This document shows positions 25,612 through 33,618 of a stretch of 64,000 nucleotides of DNA, piece by piece; the first letter of the stretch is position 1; each line of letters opens with the position of its first letter. Made by a program: the position numbers and the translations under genes. The notes beneath the pieces are model-generated. The model was not told the DNA's origin, made no database searches, and saw only the letters and a program-made list of their open reading frames with translations. Location of the stretch: NCBI RefSeq assembly GCF_001633105.1, contig NZ_LUKZ01000001.1:1-64000 (forward strand), read 5' to 3'. The DNA is from Acidovorax sp. GW101-3H11. Its GTDB lineage: Bacteria > Pseudomonadota > Gammaproteobacteria > Burkholderiales > Burkholderiaceae_C.

Positions 25612-25786
25612 GGAGCGAAATCGTGGGATGTCTTGTTGTGCTTATGAAGCCGTCTGCATAAGGCGGCTGGGCGGTCGCAGTGTCGGCGAGGCACCCCGGT
25701 GCGTCAAATTGCGGATGCACATGGGTCGATCACAAAAACAAATGAGCTGCGCACCGTGGCATTGCGCTACACAGCGTGGGGACAAC
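25612..25786 (-). promoter_or_regulatory. Upstream region of the fds operon with a candidate LysR-type site
   Basis: The inverted repeat CTTATG-N10-CATAAG at 25641-25662 fits the T-N11-A style of LysR-type sites and lies 30-51 bases before the fdsG-fdsB start codon. Upstream on the minus strand TTGACG (25702-25707) and GACACT (25679-25684) are 17 bases apart and could be a weak promoter. A GCACC-CC-GGTGC palindrome at 25691-25702 falls between them. The LysR gene at 27029-27991 is a plausible regulator. All of this is inference from sequence. Confidence 0.45.
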
Positions 25787-26407
25787 TCATCCGCCACCTG
25801 CACTGCCTGCTCTGCCCGTTGGCAGGTTCTCCAGCAACCGGCTCGCCAGCAGCGCCGCCAAGTCTTGCGCCGAAGGCATGGGCACAGGCGCGGTGGACAG
25901 GGCGCCATCGATCGCCAGGCTGGCCAGCCCGTGGGCCAGGCTCCACCCCGCCAGGGCCAGCTCGTCCGCCCCTTCGGCCGCATGAGCATGGGCGGCTTTG
26001 CGCAGCACCTCAAAAGACCCGTCCGCCGCAGTCTGCAACGCCGGGTGGTCGGCCTTGTGTTGCAGCAACGGGCTGAACATCAGCCGGAACGCGGCGGGGC
26101 GCGCGAGCGCAAAGGCCACGTAGGCGGTGCAGTGCCCCACCAGCCTGGCGGCGGTGCCCGCACCGGGATGTGCGGCCTCCATGTGGGCCGCCAGGTCCTG
26201 AAAACCGCGCGTGGCCACAGCAGCCAGCAACGCATCCAGATTGGAGAAGTGGTGGTACGGCGCCGCATGCGAGACACCCGCCGCCTTGGCCACCGCGCGG
26301 AGGCTGAGCGTGGCCCCGGACGCCAGCAAGCCCTCGGCGGCAGACACCAGTGCGGTGCGCAAGTCGCCATGGTGGTAGGTGGCGCGCGGAGTTTCAGCTA
26401 GGGTCAT
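25787..26407 (-). CDS. TetR-family repressor with a WHG-type C-terminal domain
   Basis: The protein is 206 aa. The N-terminus YHHGDLRTALVSAA, with a helix-turn-helix in LSLRAVAKAAGVSHAAPYHHFSN, is the DNA-binding domain. The ligand domain (AAYVAFALARPAAFRLMFSPLL segment) resembles TetR_C WHG proteins. The start ATG 26407 puts the standard HTH at the right distance. A longer frame from 26452 would run through the operator. It faces a DUF4345 gene across a 68-base gap holding a perfect palindrome. It therefore probably represses itself and that gene. Confidence 0.9.
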   Translation of the reverse strand: MTLAETPRATYHHGDLRTALVSAAEGLLASGATLSLRAVAKAAGVSHAAPYHHFSNLDALLAAVATRGFQDLAAHMEAAHPGAGTAARLVGHCTAYVAFALARPAAFRLMFSPLLQHKADHPALQTAADGSFEVLRKAAHAHAAEGADELALAGWSLAHGLASLAIDGALSTAPVPMPSAQDLAALLASRLLENLPTGRAGSAGGG

Positions 26408-26414
26408 GGCAGCA

Positions 26415-26433
26415 ATCTTGACACAGTCAAGAT
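26415..26433. promoter_or_regulatory. Perfect 19-base palindrome, probable TetR operator
   Basis: ATCTTGACACAGTCAAGAT has eight-base arms around ACA. It lies 8 bases before the TetR start and 43 bases before the DUF4345 start. It contains TTGACA (26418-26423), a consensus -35 box reading toward the DUF4345 gene. Binding there would block that promoter. No good -10 box is visible at the right distance. Confidence 0.7.
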
Positions 26434-26475
26434 ACACACCAACAATACCCAATCCTAACGCTGTAAAGATAGACC

Positions 26476-26883
26476 ATGACCCGACGCCTGCTCCAAGCCA
26501 CTACCGCCGTGATGACGCTGATCCCAGTTGCCACCGGCGTGCTGACGATGATGGGCATCTACGACCCGATCTACCACGCCAGCGGCCTGCCGCGCGATGC
26601 GCTGCTCGACGGCAACCTGCGATTTTTTGGCGGCGTGTGGCTGGCGCTGGGCCTGGCAATGGGGTCGCTGGTGCCGCGCATCGAGAGCGAGGGCCGGTTG
26701 TTTGCGGTGTTGTGGGGCGCGGTGTTTCTGGGCGGCGTGGGCCGGGCGCTGTCGATGGCCTTTCTGGGCCTGCCGCCCGCGCCATTTATTGGGTTCACGG
26801 TGCTGGAGCTGGTGGGTGCGCCGGCCTTCATCGCGTGGCAGCGGCGCGTGGCTGCCAGCACTGGGGCGGCCCGGCCCATCTAG
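26476..26883 (+). CDS. DUF4345 membrane protein
   Basis: The protein is 135 aa with four predicted membrane helices (about 8-28, 47-66, 72-97 and 100-120). Landmarks are an MGIYDPIYHASGLP loop and NLRFFGGVWLALGLAM, followed by GRALSMAFLGLPP, as in DUF4345 proteins. The function is unknown. It is divergent from the TetR gene and shares its operator, so it is probably induced by the TetR ligand. Its stop codon is the left end of a long imperfect inverted repeat. Confidence 0.85.
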   Translation: MTRRLLQATTAVMTLIPVATGVLTMMGIYDPIYHASGLPRDALLDGNLRFFGGVWLALGLAMGSLVPRIESEGRLFAVLWGAVFLGGVGRALSMAFLGLPPAPFIGFTVLELVGAPAFIAWQRRVAASTGAARPI

Positions 26884-26997
26884 AGCGACTCACAAAACTC
26901 CGCGCAGCGGCCCTGGTTTGGTGTTCCGTCGCAGGCATTACAAGCGGTACGACAAGACGGAACAATGAAGCCAGGGGAGTTTTGTGAACCGCTCTTA
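26882..26997. repeat. Long imperfect inverted repeat (MITE-like or bidirectional terminator)
   Basis: The outer arms AGAGCGACTCACAAAACTCC (left) and GGAGTTTTGTGAACCGCTCT (right) pair with two mismatches. After a nine-base bulge on the left the inner arms CCTGG...TGTTCCGTC and GACGGAACA...CCAGG pair as well. Total length is about 116 bases and the loop is about 35. It sits between convergent genes (DUF4345 and LysR). No transposase is nearby. Confidence 0.6.
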
Positions 26998-27028
26998 ACG
27001 TGGGCAGGGGGCTGAGGAACAGGCGCTC

Positions 27029-27991
27029 TTACAGCGGCTCCGCCGCCAGCAACCCGCTGTGCGCGGCTGCGTGCTGCAGCCAATCGGGATCCTGCGCCAG
27101 TGCCAGCGCCGCATCCAGCGCACGCGTAGGCTGCACCTGCCGGTGGGACATGAATCCGATGGGCGTGGTCAGCACCGGCCCAGTGAGCGGCAGCGCCTCC
27201 AGCCCGTCATGGCCGCGCACAGCATCGACCAGCGCGCCAGGCAAAACACTGCACACATTGCCCGCCACCACACTGAGAGCCAGGGTCAGCACCGAATCCG
27301 TTTCCATCGCAGGCAGCACCGTGGCACCCGCGCTGCGAAACGCACCATCCACCAGGCTGCGGTTGTGCATCTCGGGGGTGAGCAGGCACAGCGGCAGCGC
27401 CGCCGCATCGGCCCATGCCATGGGCGGGCCGATCTGCAGTCCGCGCGCTGCGCCTTTGGGCGGCCGGGGCGCGCGGCGCAGCAGAAAGTAATGCTCCACA
27501 TACTGCGGCCAGGCCCTGAGCGGCCCGCCGCGTGCGGGCATGCGTTCGGTGTAGCCCAGCGCGAGGTCGAGCGCAATGCTCTCCAGCCCCGCCTCCAGTG
27601 CCTGCGAACTCATGGACAGCACCACCGGCACGATGCCCGGGTGCCGCGCCTGCAGCTGCGCCGCAAACCGCGCGAGGATGGGCATGGCCGTGGGCACGGC
27701 GCCCAGGCGCAGCATGCCGCGCGGGTGGGCCGCGTCGCTGCTCAGGTCCTGCTGCAGCACCTGGTGCTCGTGCAGCATGCGCTGGGCGGTGGCCAGCACA
27801 CGCTCGCCCTCGGGCGTGAAGCCTTCAAAGCTGCGGCCCCGGCGCACCACCACCACGCCAAACTCTTTTTCCAGCGCGCGCAGCGCGTTGGAGAGGGCCG
27901 GTTGCGTGATGTGGCAGGCCTGCGCCGCCCGGCCAAAGTGCCGGTGCTCGTGCAGCGCCACCAGGTAGCGCAGGGAGGCGAGGAGGTTCAT
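27029..27991 (-). CDS. LysR-family transcriptional regulator, candidate formate dehydrogenase regulator
   Basis: The protein is 320 aa. The N-terminal winged helix (residues 1-60, HFGRAAQACHITQPALSNALRALEKEFG) and a periplasmic-binding-like effector domain (about 90-300) are typical of LysR regulators. LysR regulators accompany fds formate dehydrogenase operons in related bacteria, which makes this a candidate for the fds promoter site at 25641. Two unrelated genes lie between, so the link is inference. ATG 27991 is followed downstream on the same strand only by the inverted repeat. The DUF1016 gene ends four bases upstream of the start. Confidence 0.9.
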   Translation of the reverse strand: MNLLASLRYLVALHEHRHFGRAAQACHITQPALSNALRALEKEFGVVVVRRGRSFEGFTPEGERVLATAQRMLHEHQVLQQDLSSDAAHPRGMLRLGAVPTAMPILARFAAQLQARHPGIVPVVLSMSSQALEAGLESIALDLALGYTERMPARGGPLRAWPQYVEHYFLLRRAPRPPKGAARGLQIGPPMAWADAAALPLCLLTPEMHNRSLVDGAFRSAGATVLPAMETDSVLTLALSVVAGNVCSVLPGALVDAVRGHDGLEALPLTGPVLTTPIGFMSHRQVQPTRALDAALALAQDPDWLQHAAAHSGLLAAEPL

Positions 27992-27995
27992 GCGG

Positions 27996-29054
27996 TCATG
28001 CTTCTGGCTCGGGCAATTCGCTGCTGCCCATCAGTTCGCGCTCGATCTGAGCGATGCTGGGCAGGTTGGTCTTCAGCTCTGCGGGCAAAGACTCCAGAAG
28101 CTTGTATTCGGCAACCCCGAGCGGCTGCGCCGTATCGCGTAGCGCGTACTCGGCCACCACCTTGTTCCTGGATTTGCACAGCAGCAGGCCGATGGTTGGA
28201 CCATCATCCGGGTGCTTGACCTGGGCATCCACCGCCGTCAGGTAAAAGCCCAGTTGGCCCAAATGCTCAGGCTTGAATTTGCCGGCCTTGAGTTCGATCA
28301 CCACATAACAGCGCAGCTTGAGGTGATAGAACAGTAGGTCGATGAAAAAGTCGTCGCCGCCCACGTCCAGCAGCACCTGCCTGCCCACGAAGGCAAAGCC
28401 AGCACCGAGTTCCAGCAGAAATTCGGTGACGTGCTTGACCAAGGCACCTTCGATCTCGCGCTCGTGCGCCTCATCGGACAAACCCAAGAAGTCGAATCGG
28501 TACGGGTCCTTCAAGGACTCTCGCGCCAGGTCCGACTGCGGTTGAGGCAGGCGGGCCTCAAAGTTGGTGATGGCTTGGCCGCTGCGCTCCAGCCGACGGG
28601 TTTCGATGTGGATGTTCAGCACGTTTCGCGACCAGCCATGCGCAATAGCGTTTTGCGCATAAGCCAGCCGCAGCTCGGGGTCTTTAAGCTGAGTCAGAAG
28701 CACCAGGTTATGACCCCACGGCAATTGTCCAACAGCCTGTTGGACAATTTCAGCATCCGGCCAGGCCTGCGCAAACGCGCGCATGTACATGAGGTTGGCG
28801 CGGGAGAACCCCTTCATCTCCGGAAACGCCACCCGCAAGTCCTGCGCCAGCCGCTCGATCACCTTCGCGCCCCAGCCTTGCGCCGCCTGGCGCTGCAAAA
28901 TGTCCCGGCCGATCTGCCAATACAGCAGCACAAGTTCGCGGTTCACCGCCAGCGTGGCGCGCTGCTGGGCACCGTGAATGCGCCCCTTCAGGTCAGCCAG
29001 CCAGTCGGCATAGCCTGCGGGTGGGTCAATCAGGCCGACGGGCTTTTCGCTCAT
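27996..29054 (-). CDS. DUF1016 / PDDEXK nuclease-domain protein (YhcG type)
   Basis: The protein is 352 aa. The N-terminal DUF1016_N-like part (LVLLYWQIGRDILQRQAAQGWG, then GFSRANLMYMRAFAQAW) is followed by the QLPWGHNLVLLTQLKD motif. The C-terminal part is a PDDEXK nuclease fold, with DDFFIDLLFYHLKLRCYVVIELKAGKF as the D...ExK motif. YhcG-type proteins are predicted nucleases, often mobile or in defence loci. Here it stands alone. A perfect 12-base inverted repeat lies within it (28723-28749). The GC content and codon use look a little lower than in neighbours. Start ATG 29054. Confidence 0.88.
   Translation of the reverse strand: MSEKPVGLIDPPAGYADWLADLKGRIHGAQQRATLAVNRELVLLYWQIGRDILQRQAAQGWGAKVIERLAQDLRVAFPEMKGFSRANLMYMRAFAQAWPDAEIVQQAVGQLPWGHNLVLLTQLKDPELRLAYAQNAIAHGWSRNVLNIHIETRRLERSGQAITNFEARLPQPQSDLARESLKDPYRFDFLGLSDEAHEREIEGALVKHVTEFLLELGAGFAFVGRQVLLDVGGDDFFIDLLFYHLKLRCYVVIELKAGKFKPEHLGQLGFYLTAVDAQVKHPDDGPTIGLLLCKSRNKVVAEYALRDTAQPLGVAEYKLLESLPAELKTNLPSIAQIERELMGSSELPEPEA
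28723..28749. repeat. Perfect inverted repeat inside the DUF1016 gene
   Basis: AATTGTCCAACA and TGTTGGACAATT flank GCC. The arms are perfectly complementary over 12 bases. The coding sequence here is for EIVQQAVGQL, just before the conserved PWGHN motif. Confidence 0.8.
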
Positions 29055-29060
29055 GGTTTT

Positions 29061-29124
29061 TAAGCCTTTTTGGCCGCTAGCGCCTTACCATCAAGCGCTA
29101 TCAGCTACTGATTCAATAGCAAAT
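29061..29124 (+). repeat. Dispersed ~60 bp repeat, copy 5 (intergenic, reference copy)
   Basis: Forward copy with all blocks clear: AAGCCTTTTTGGCCGCTAGC, CATCAAGCGCTATCAGCTA and CAATAGCAAAT. It fills the gap between the apbC stop and the DUF1016 start codon. Confidence 0.8.
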
Positions 29125-29128
29125 CCAA

Positions 29129-30220
29129 TCAAGTGTTCTTGCTGACCGAGATCGTCGGGAACTTGCTGGAGAAGTCCTTGGCCTGCTGCGCGATCTTCAC
29201 CGCCACATCGCGCGCCACCTTCTTGTAGATGGCGGCGACTTCGCCGTCCGGGTCGGCCACCACGGTGGGCTTGCCGCTGTCGGCCTGCAGGCGGATGCTC
29301 ATGTTCAGCGGCAGCGCGCCCAGGTAATCCATGCCGTAGTCGGCGGCCATCTTCTTGCCGCCGTCGGCGCCAAAGATGTGCTCCACATGGCCGCAGTGGC
29401 TGCACACGTGGGCGGCCATGTTCTCGACGATGCCGAGGATGGGCACACCCACCTTCTCGAACATCTTGATGCCCTTCTTGGCGTCCAGCAGGGCGATGTC
29501 CTGCGGCGTGGTCACGATCACCGCGCCGGTCATGGGCACACGCTGGCTCAGCGTGAGCTGGATGTCGCCGGTGCCAGGGGGCATGTCGATGATGAGGTAA
29601 TCGAGGTCCTTCCAGTTGGTCTGGCGCAGCAGCTGCTCCAGCGCCTGGGTGGCCATGGGGCCGCGCCAGATCATGGCTTCGTCCTGGTCCACCAGAAAGC
29701 CAATGGACATGACCTGCACGCCGTAGTTTTCGAGCGGCTCCATGGTCTTGCCGTCGTCGCTCTCGGGGCGGCGGTTGATGCCCAGCATCATGGGCTGGCT
29801 GGGGCCGTAGATGTCGGCGTCGAGCACGCCCACGCTGGCACCCTCGGCAGCCAGCGCCAGGGCCAGGTTGGCGGCCGTGGTGCTCTTGCCCACACCGCCC
29901 TTGCCCGAGGCCACGGCGATGATGTTCTTGACCTGGGGCAAGAGCTGCACGCCGCGCTGCACGGCGTGGGCGATGACCTTGGTCGTGATGTTGACCGAGA
30001 CGTTTTCGACACCGGCCACGCCCTTGGCGGCAGCCACAAGGCTGCGGCGCAGCTCGGGCACCAGGCTCTTGGCGGGGTAGCCCAGCTCCACGTCAAAAGC
30101 CACGTCGCCACCGGTGATCTGCAGGTTGCGCAGGGCACGGGTGCTGACGAAATCCTTGCCCGTGTGGGTGTCCAGCACGCTGGAGAGAGCGGCCAAAAGG
30201 CCCTGTTCGGTGACTGACAT
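29129..30220 (-). CDS. apbC: Iron-sulfur cluster carrier ApbC/Mrp
   Basis: The protein is 363 aa. An N-terminal MIP18-like (DUF59) domain of about 85 residues precedes a ParA/MinD-type P-loop ATPase. The nucleotide motif is VASGKGGVGKST at about 103-114, with DADIYGPSQP as switch region and IDMPPGTGD. The cluster-binding pair is C-x-x-C in AAHVCSHCGH. The protein moves 4Fe-4S clusters to apo-targets in the cytoplasm. It is conserved and likely monocistronic, divergent from the Mrr-like gene. Many Fe-S enzymes in this window may depend on it. Confidence 0.95.
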   Translation of the reverse strand: MSVTEQGLLAALSSVLDTHTGKDFVSTRALRNLQITGGDVAFDVELGYPAKSLVPELRRSLVAAAKGVAGVENVSVNITTKVIAHAVQRGVQLLPQVKNIIAVASGKGGVGKSTTAANLALALAAEGASVGVLDADIYGPSQPMMLGINRRPESDDGKTMEPLENYGVQVMSIGFLVDQDEAMIWRGPMATQALEQLLRQTNWKDLDYLIIDMPPGTGDIQLTLSQRVPMTGAVIVTTPQDIALLDAKKGIKMFEKVGVPILGIVENMAAHVCSHCGHVEHIFGADGGKKMAADYGMDYLGALPLNMSIRLQADSGKPTVVADPDGEVAAIYKKVARDVAVKIAQQAKDFSSKFPTISVSKNT

Positions 30221-30329
30221 TCAATTAACTCCTGTGGGGCCGGTAGTCTATTCCCAAGCCCCCGCCCCCTGGCGCTGAAGGACAATGCGCACCGCATTGC
30301 ATCGTTGCTCTCTCCAAAAAAGGCCTCCC

Positions 30330-30911
30330 GTGAAATTCAAGATGTCCGAAAACTCCCTGTTTGCCGTGCTGCTGCGCTCGCCGTGGTGGATCAGCTTTGT
30401 GGTGGTGGGCCTCATCACGCTGGCGGCCGGGGCGTTTTTGCCCAAGGAATACTTTGTGGTGGGCGCGCTGGCGGGTTTCCCCATTTTTGTGGTGGGCTGC
30501 ATGGCCGCCTGGAAACAGTTGCGCGCCCCCAACCCCGCCAAGGTGGCCGAAATGCTCGACGCCGTGGCCAGCATGCCCTGGCGCAGCTTTGCCGACACCC
30601 TGGCCACAGCCTGGGAGCGCGCAGGCTACACCGTGGAGCGCCTGAACGCAGGCGGCAACAACGCTGCCGACATGCGCCTGACCCTGGGTGGCAAGACCAC
30701 GCTGGTCAGCGCCAAACGCTGGAAAGCTGCCACCCACGGCGTGGAGCCCCTGCGCGAGCTGCAAGCCGCCATGGCGGCGGCCGACGCCTCGGCGGGTGTG
30801 TATGTGGCGGCGCTGGGGCAGGTGAGCGACAACGCCCGCATCTATGCCCGCGACCACGGCATCGTGGTGCTGCAGGGCGATGCGGTGGCGCAGCTGCTGC
30901 TCAAGGGCTGA
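30330..30911 (+). CDS. Membrane-anchored Mrr-like restriction endonuclease-fold protein
   Basis: The protein is 193 aa. Two N-terminal membrane helices (SPWWISFVVVGLITLAAGAF and YFVVGALAGFPIFVVGCMAA) lead to a cytoplasmic Mrr_cat-type domain (about 75-190). The domain reads WRSFADTLATAWERAGYTVERL, then ADMRLTLGGKTTLVSAKRWK. The catalytic motif has D...SxK where the family usually has D...QxK. It could still be active, or it may serve as a membrane DNA-binding module. The GTG start at 30330 gives MKFKMSENSLF. An ATG at 30342 is possible. No methylase lies nearby, so a restriction-modification role is unlikely. Confidence 0.8.
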   Translation: MKFKMSENSLFAVLLRSPWWISFVVVGLITLAAGAFLPKEYFVVGALAGFPIFVVGCMAAWKQLRAPNPAKVAEMLDAVASMPWRSFADTLATAWERAGYTVERLNAGGNNAADMRLTLGGKTTLVSAKRWKAATHGVEPLRELQAAMAAADASAGVYVAALGQVSDNARIYARDHGIVVLQGDAVAQLLLKG

Positions 30912-31029
30912 GCACCACGAAACCCACGTGTGGCCGGGTGTGGCCCCGGTGTGGCTCCATGCGGGTTTTCCCACATGAAAGGCCGTGGGCGCCCCTCCAC
31001 ACTCAGGGCATCTGTTTGCACCACCCGCC

Positions 31030-32322
31030 ATGCCCGCACCCACGCCCTCTTCCTCTGACATCCCCGGCGCAGCGTCCTCCATTCCCGCCACGGGCCTGCT
31101 GCTGACGGGCGGCGGCGCCCGCGCTGCCTACCAGGTGGGGGTGCTCGAAGCCATTGCCGATCTGCGCCTGGCCTGTGGTGAGGCGGACAGCCCCAACCCG
31201 TTCCCCATCATTACTGGCACCTCGGCCGGGGCCATCAACGCGGCCGCGCTGGCCTGCGGGGCCGACCACTTTGACCGGGCCGTGCGCCGCATTGCGCGCG
31301 TGTGGCGGCAGTTCCACGCCAGCCAGGTGTACGGCGCGGACTCGCTCAGCGTGATGCGCAGCGGCGCGCGCTGGCTCACGCTGGTGTCGATGGGCTGGGC
31401 GCTGGCGCGCTGGCGGCGCATGCGACCGCGCTCGCTGCTGGACAACACGCCGCTCGAAAAGCTGCTCGTCAAGATGGTGCCGCTGGTGCGCCTGCCCCGG
31501 CTGATCCGCAAGGGCCACCTCACGGCGCTGGCCGTCACGGCGTCGAGCTACAGCTCGGGCGAACATGTCACCTTTTTTGAAGCGGCCACCCCCGTCAAGC
31601 CCTGGGTGCGCTCGCAGCGCAAGGCCGCCAGCGACCGCATCACACACGAGCATCTGCTCGCGTCCTCGGCCATTCCGTTCATCTTCCCGGCCAAGGCCAT
31701 CGAGCTGGATGACCATGTCGAATATTTTGGCGACGGCTCCATGCGCCAGTCTGCCCCCATCGCCCCGGCCATCCACCTGGGGGCCGAGCGCATCCTGGTG
31801 ATCGGCGCAGGCCGCATGCACGAGCCCAAGGGGGACGCCGCCGCCAACCCCACGGCCACCTACCCCACGCTGGCGCAGATCGCGGGGCATGCGCTGTCCA
31901 ACATCTTTCTGGATGCGCTGGCGGTGGACGTGGAGCGCGTGCAGCGCATCAACCAGACCCTGTCGCTCATCCCTGAAGAAAAGCGCCTGCACAGCGCGCT
32001 GCGCCCCATCGAGCTGCTGGTGATTGCCCCCTCGCAGCGCCTGGACGCCGTGGCCGCGCGCCATGTGGGCGACCTGCCGGGGCCCGTGCGCACCATGCTG
32101 GGCGCCCTGGGCGTCACATCCAACATGGCCGACGTGCGCGGCGCCGCGCTGGCCAGCTACCTGCTGTTCGAATCCGGCTATACGCAGGAGCTGATGGCCT
32201 TGGGCCGGGCCGACACCCTGGCCATGCGGGCCGAGGTGTGCCAATTTTTTGGCTGGACGGATACCGGTGCCGAGGTGCAGACCCGGCACCACGGGGAGCC
32301 ACCGGAGGCGCCCCGGGATTGA
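31030..32322 (+). CDS. Patatin-like phospholipase
   Basis: The protein is 430 aa. The oxyanion loop GGGARAAYQVG (about 26-36), the nucleophile elbow GTSAGAIN and the catalytic DGS motif (YFGDGSMRQSAP) form the patatin Ser-Asp dyad. The long C-terminal part (about 290-410) is typical of bacterial patatin proteins of this size. It probably hydrolyses membrane or lipid esters in the cytoplasm. No signal peptide is visible. ATG 31030 is the first after a stop-rich stretch. The stop is four bases from the convergent SMP-30 gene's stop. Confidence 0.9.
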   Translation: MPAPTPSSSDIPGAASSIPATGLLLTGGGARAAYQVGVLEAIADLRLACGEADSPNPFPIITGTSAGAINAAALACGADHFDRAVRRIARVWRQFHASQVYGADSLSVMRSGARWLTLVSMGWALARWRRMRPRSLLDNTPLEKLLVKMVPLVRLPRLIRKGHLTALAVTASSYSSGEHVTFFEAATPVKPWVRSQRKAASDRITHEHLLASSAIPFIFPAKAIELDDHVEYFGDGSMRQSAPIAPAIHLGAERILVIGAGRMHEPKGDAAANPTATYPTLAQIAGHALSNIFLDALAVDVERVQRINQTLSLIPEEKRLHSALRPIELLVIAPSQRLDAVAARHVGDLPGPVRTMLGALGVTSNMADVRGAALASYLLFESGYTQELMALGRADTLAMRAEVCQFFGWTDTGAEVQTRHHGEPPEAPRD

Positions 32323-32325
32323 GCC

Positions 32326-33444
32326 CTAGGGCTTGTTGGGCAACCAGCCCAGGCCGTGTGCGTGCAGGCTCTGCACATACAGCCGGTCGGCCGTCTCGGT
32401 GATGGCCGTGGTCTCGGGGTAGGCACCGCTCGGGTCCTGCAAATCGGCCACCACCTTGCCATCGTCGGTGAACGCGATCACATGGCCGTAGGGCTGGGGA
32501 ATGGGCCACAGCGCACGCGGCAGGCGCAGGGTCAGGCTGCGCAGCCAGGGCTTGCCCGCCATGTTGTCGATGGCCGCCCCGCGCGGCTTGGCAAAACCCA
32601 GCCACACCTTGCCGCCCTGCCCGCGCATCAGGTTGTCGGGGTAGCCGGGCAGGTTGTCGAGCAGCACGCGGGCCTGCGGGCTGGGCTGAGCGATGTCCAG
32701 GTCATTCGCATCCACCGCAATCTTCCACACCCGGTATTTGCCGGTTTCGTTGACGAACAGGTGCTTTTCGTCCTGGCTCAGCGCCACGCCGTTGGCAAAG
32801 CTGATGCCCCGGGCCACCACGCGGGTGCTGCGGGTGGCGGGGTCGTATTCGATCACCCGGCCCGTGCTGGCCTGCTCCAGGATGTCGAGCACGCTGGCCT
32901 CAAACGTACCGCCCCAGTCCTTGGGCGCAAAGCGGGTGGAGGCGTCGCTCAGGTACATCTTGCCGCTCTGGGCCACCACCACGGCATCGGCGTAGCGGAT
33001 GGGATCGCCACCCACCTTGTCGGCCAGCACGGTGACCTTGCCATCCGACGCGATGGACAGCAGGCCTTTGACCGCATCGGCCGCGATCAGGTTGCCCGCC
33101 GCATCAAAGTCAAAGCCCAGCACCCGCCCGCCCGTGTTGGCAAACACCTCCTGACCCGAGCCGTCGGGGTTCATGCGCAGGATGTTGCCGCTGAGCACGG
33201 TGGTGTAGAGCTTGCCGTCCTTGCCGAACGCAATGTGTTCCGGGCCCACCTCGCCCTTCAGGTCGATGATGTTCAGCTGGGCCAGGCGCTGGTTGGGGGC
33301 ATGCACGCCCTGGTAGCCGGGCGCGGCAGGCGCCGTCCATGCCACTGGCTGAATGGGCACGGGCCATGCCGCCAGGTAGGCGGCCACCGCCACCACGGCG
33401 CCGCCCACGCCCCACCCTGCCCGCTTTACCCATGTTCCGGCCAT
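32326..33444 (-). CDS. SMP-30/gluconolactonase or strictosidine synthase-like beta-propeller protein
   Basis: The protein is 372 aa. It has one N-terminal membrane anchor (AGWGVGGAVVAVAAYLAAW) and a six-bladed propeller in the periplasm with repeated GKLYTTVLSG, GNLIAADAVKGL and GKMYLSDAS segments. A YPDNLMRGQGGKVWLG motif is typical of strictosidine synthase-like enzymes. The substrate is unknown, and a lactonase/esterase role is likely from family. ATG 33444 has AGGAG nine bases upstream. It is divergent from metG with 174 bases between. Confidence 0.83.
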   Translation of the reverse strand: MAGTWVKRAGWGVGGAVVAVAAYLAAWPVPIQPVAWTAPAAPGYQGVHAPNQRLAQLNIIDLKGEVGPEHIAFGKDGKLYTTVLSGNILRMNPDGSGQEVFANTGGRVLGFDFDAAGNLIAADAVKGLLSIASDGKVTVLADKVGGDPIRYADAVVVAQSGKMYLSDASTRFAPKDWGGTFEASVLDILEQASTGRVIEYDPATRSTRVVARGISFANGVALSQDEKHLFVNETGKYRVWKIAVDANDLDIAQPSPQARVLLDNLPGYPDNLMRGQGGKVWLGFAKPRGAAIDNMAGKPWLRSLTLRLPRALWPIPQPYGHVIAFTDDGKVVADLQDPSGAYPETTAITETADRLYVQSLHAHGLGWLPNKP

Positions 33445-33618
33445 GTGTTGTCTCCTGTTGGTTGTTGGAATGCGGGGCATTGTGGCGCCATCGGGGGCCA
33501 ACACGCACGCCCTGATTGGCACCTGCGCGACCTGGGCAGGTCAGCGCGGCACCCGCCATGGCCAGGGATACCGCCAACCGCCTAAAATCGCGGGTTCCGC
33601 CTGAGAAAGCCGCTTTTC
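33445..33618. other. Divergent intergenic region SMP-30-like gene / metG
   Basis: 174 bases. It must contain the promoters of both genes. The metG side has GCCTGAGAAAGCCGC shortly before ATG, with weak Shine-Dalgarno support (GAGAAAG). I see no hairpin leader or riboswitch. Confidence 0.35.
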
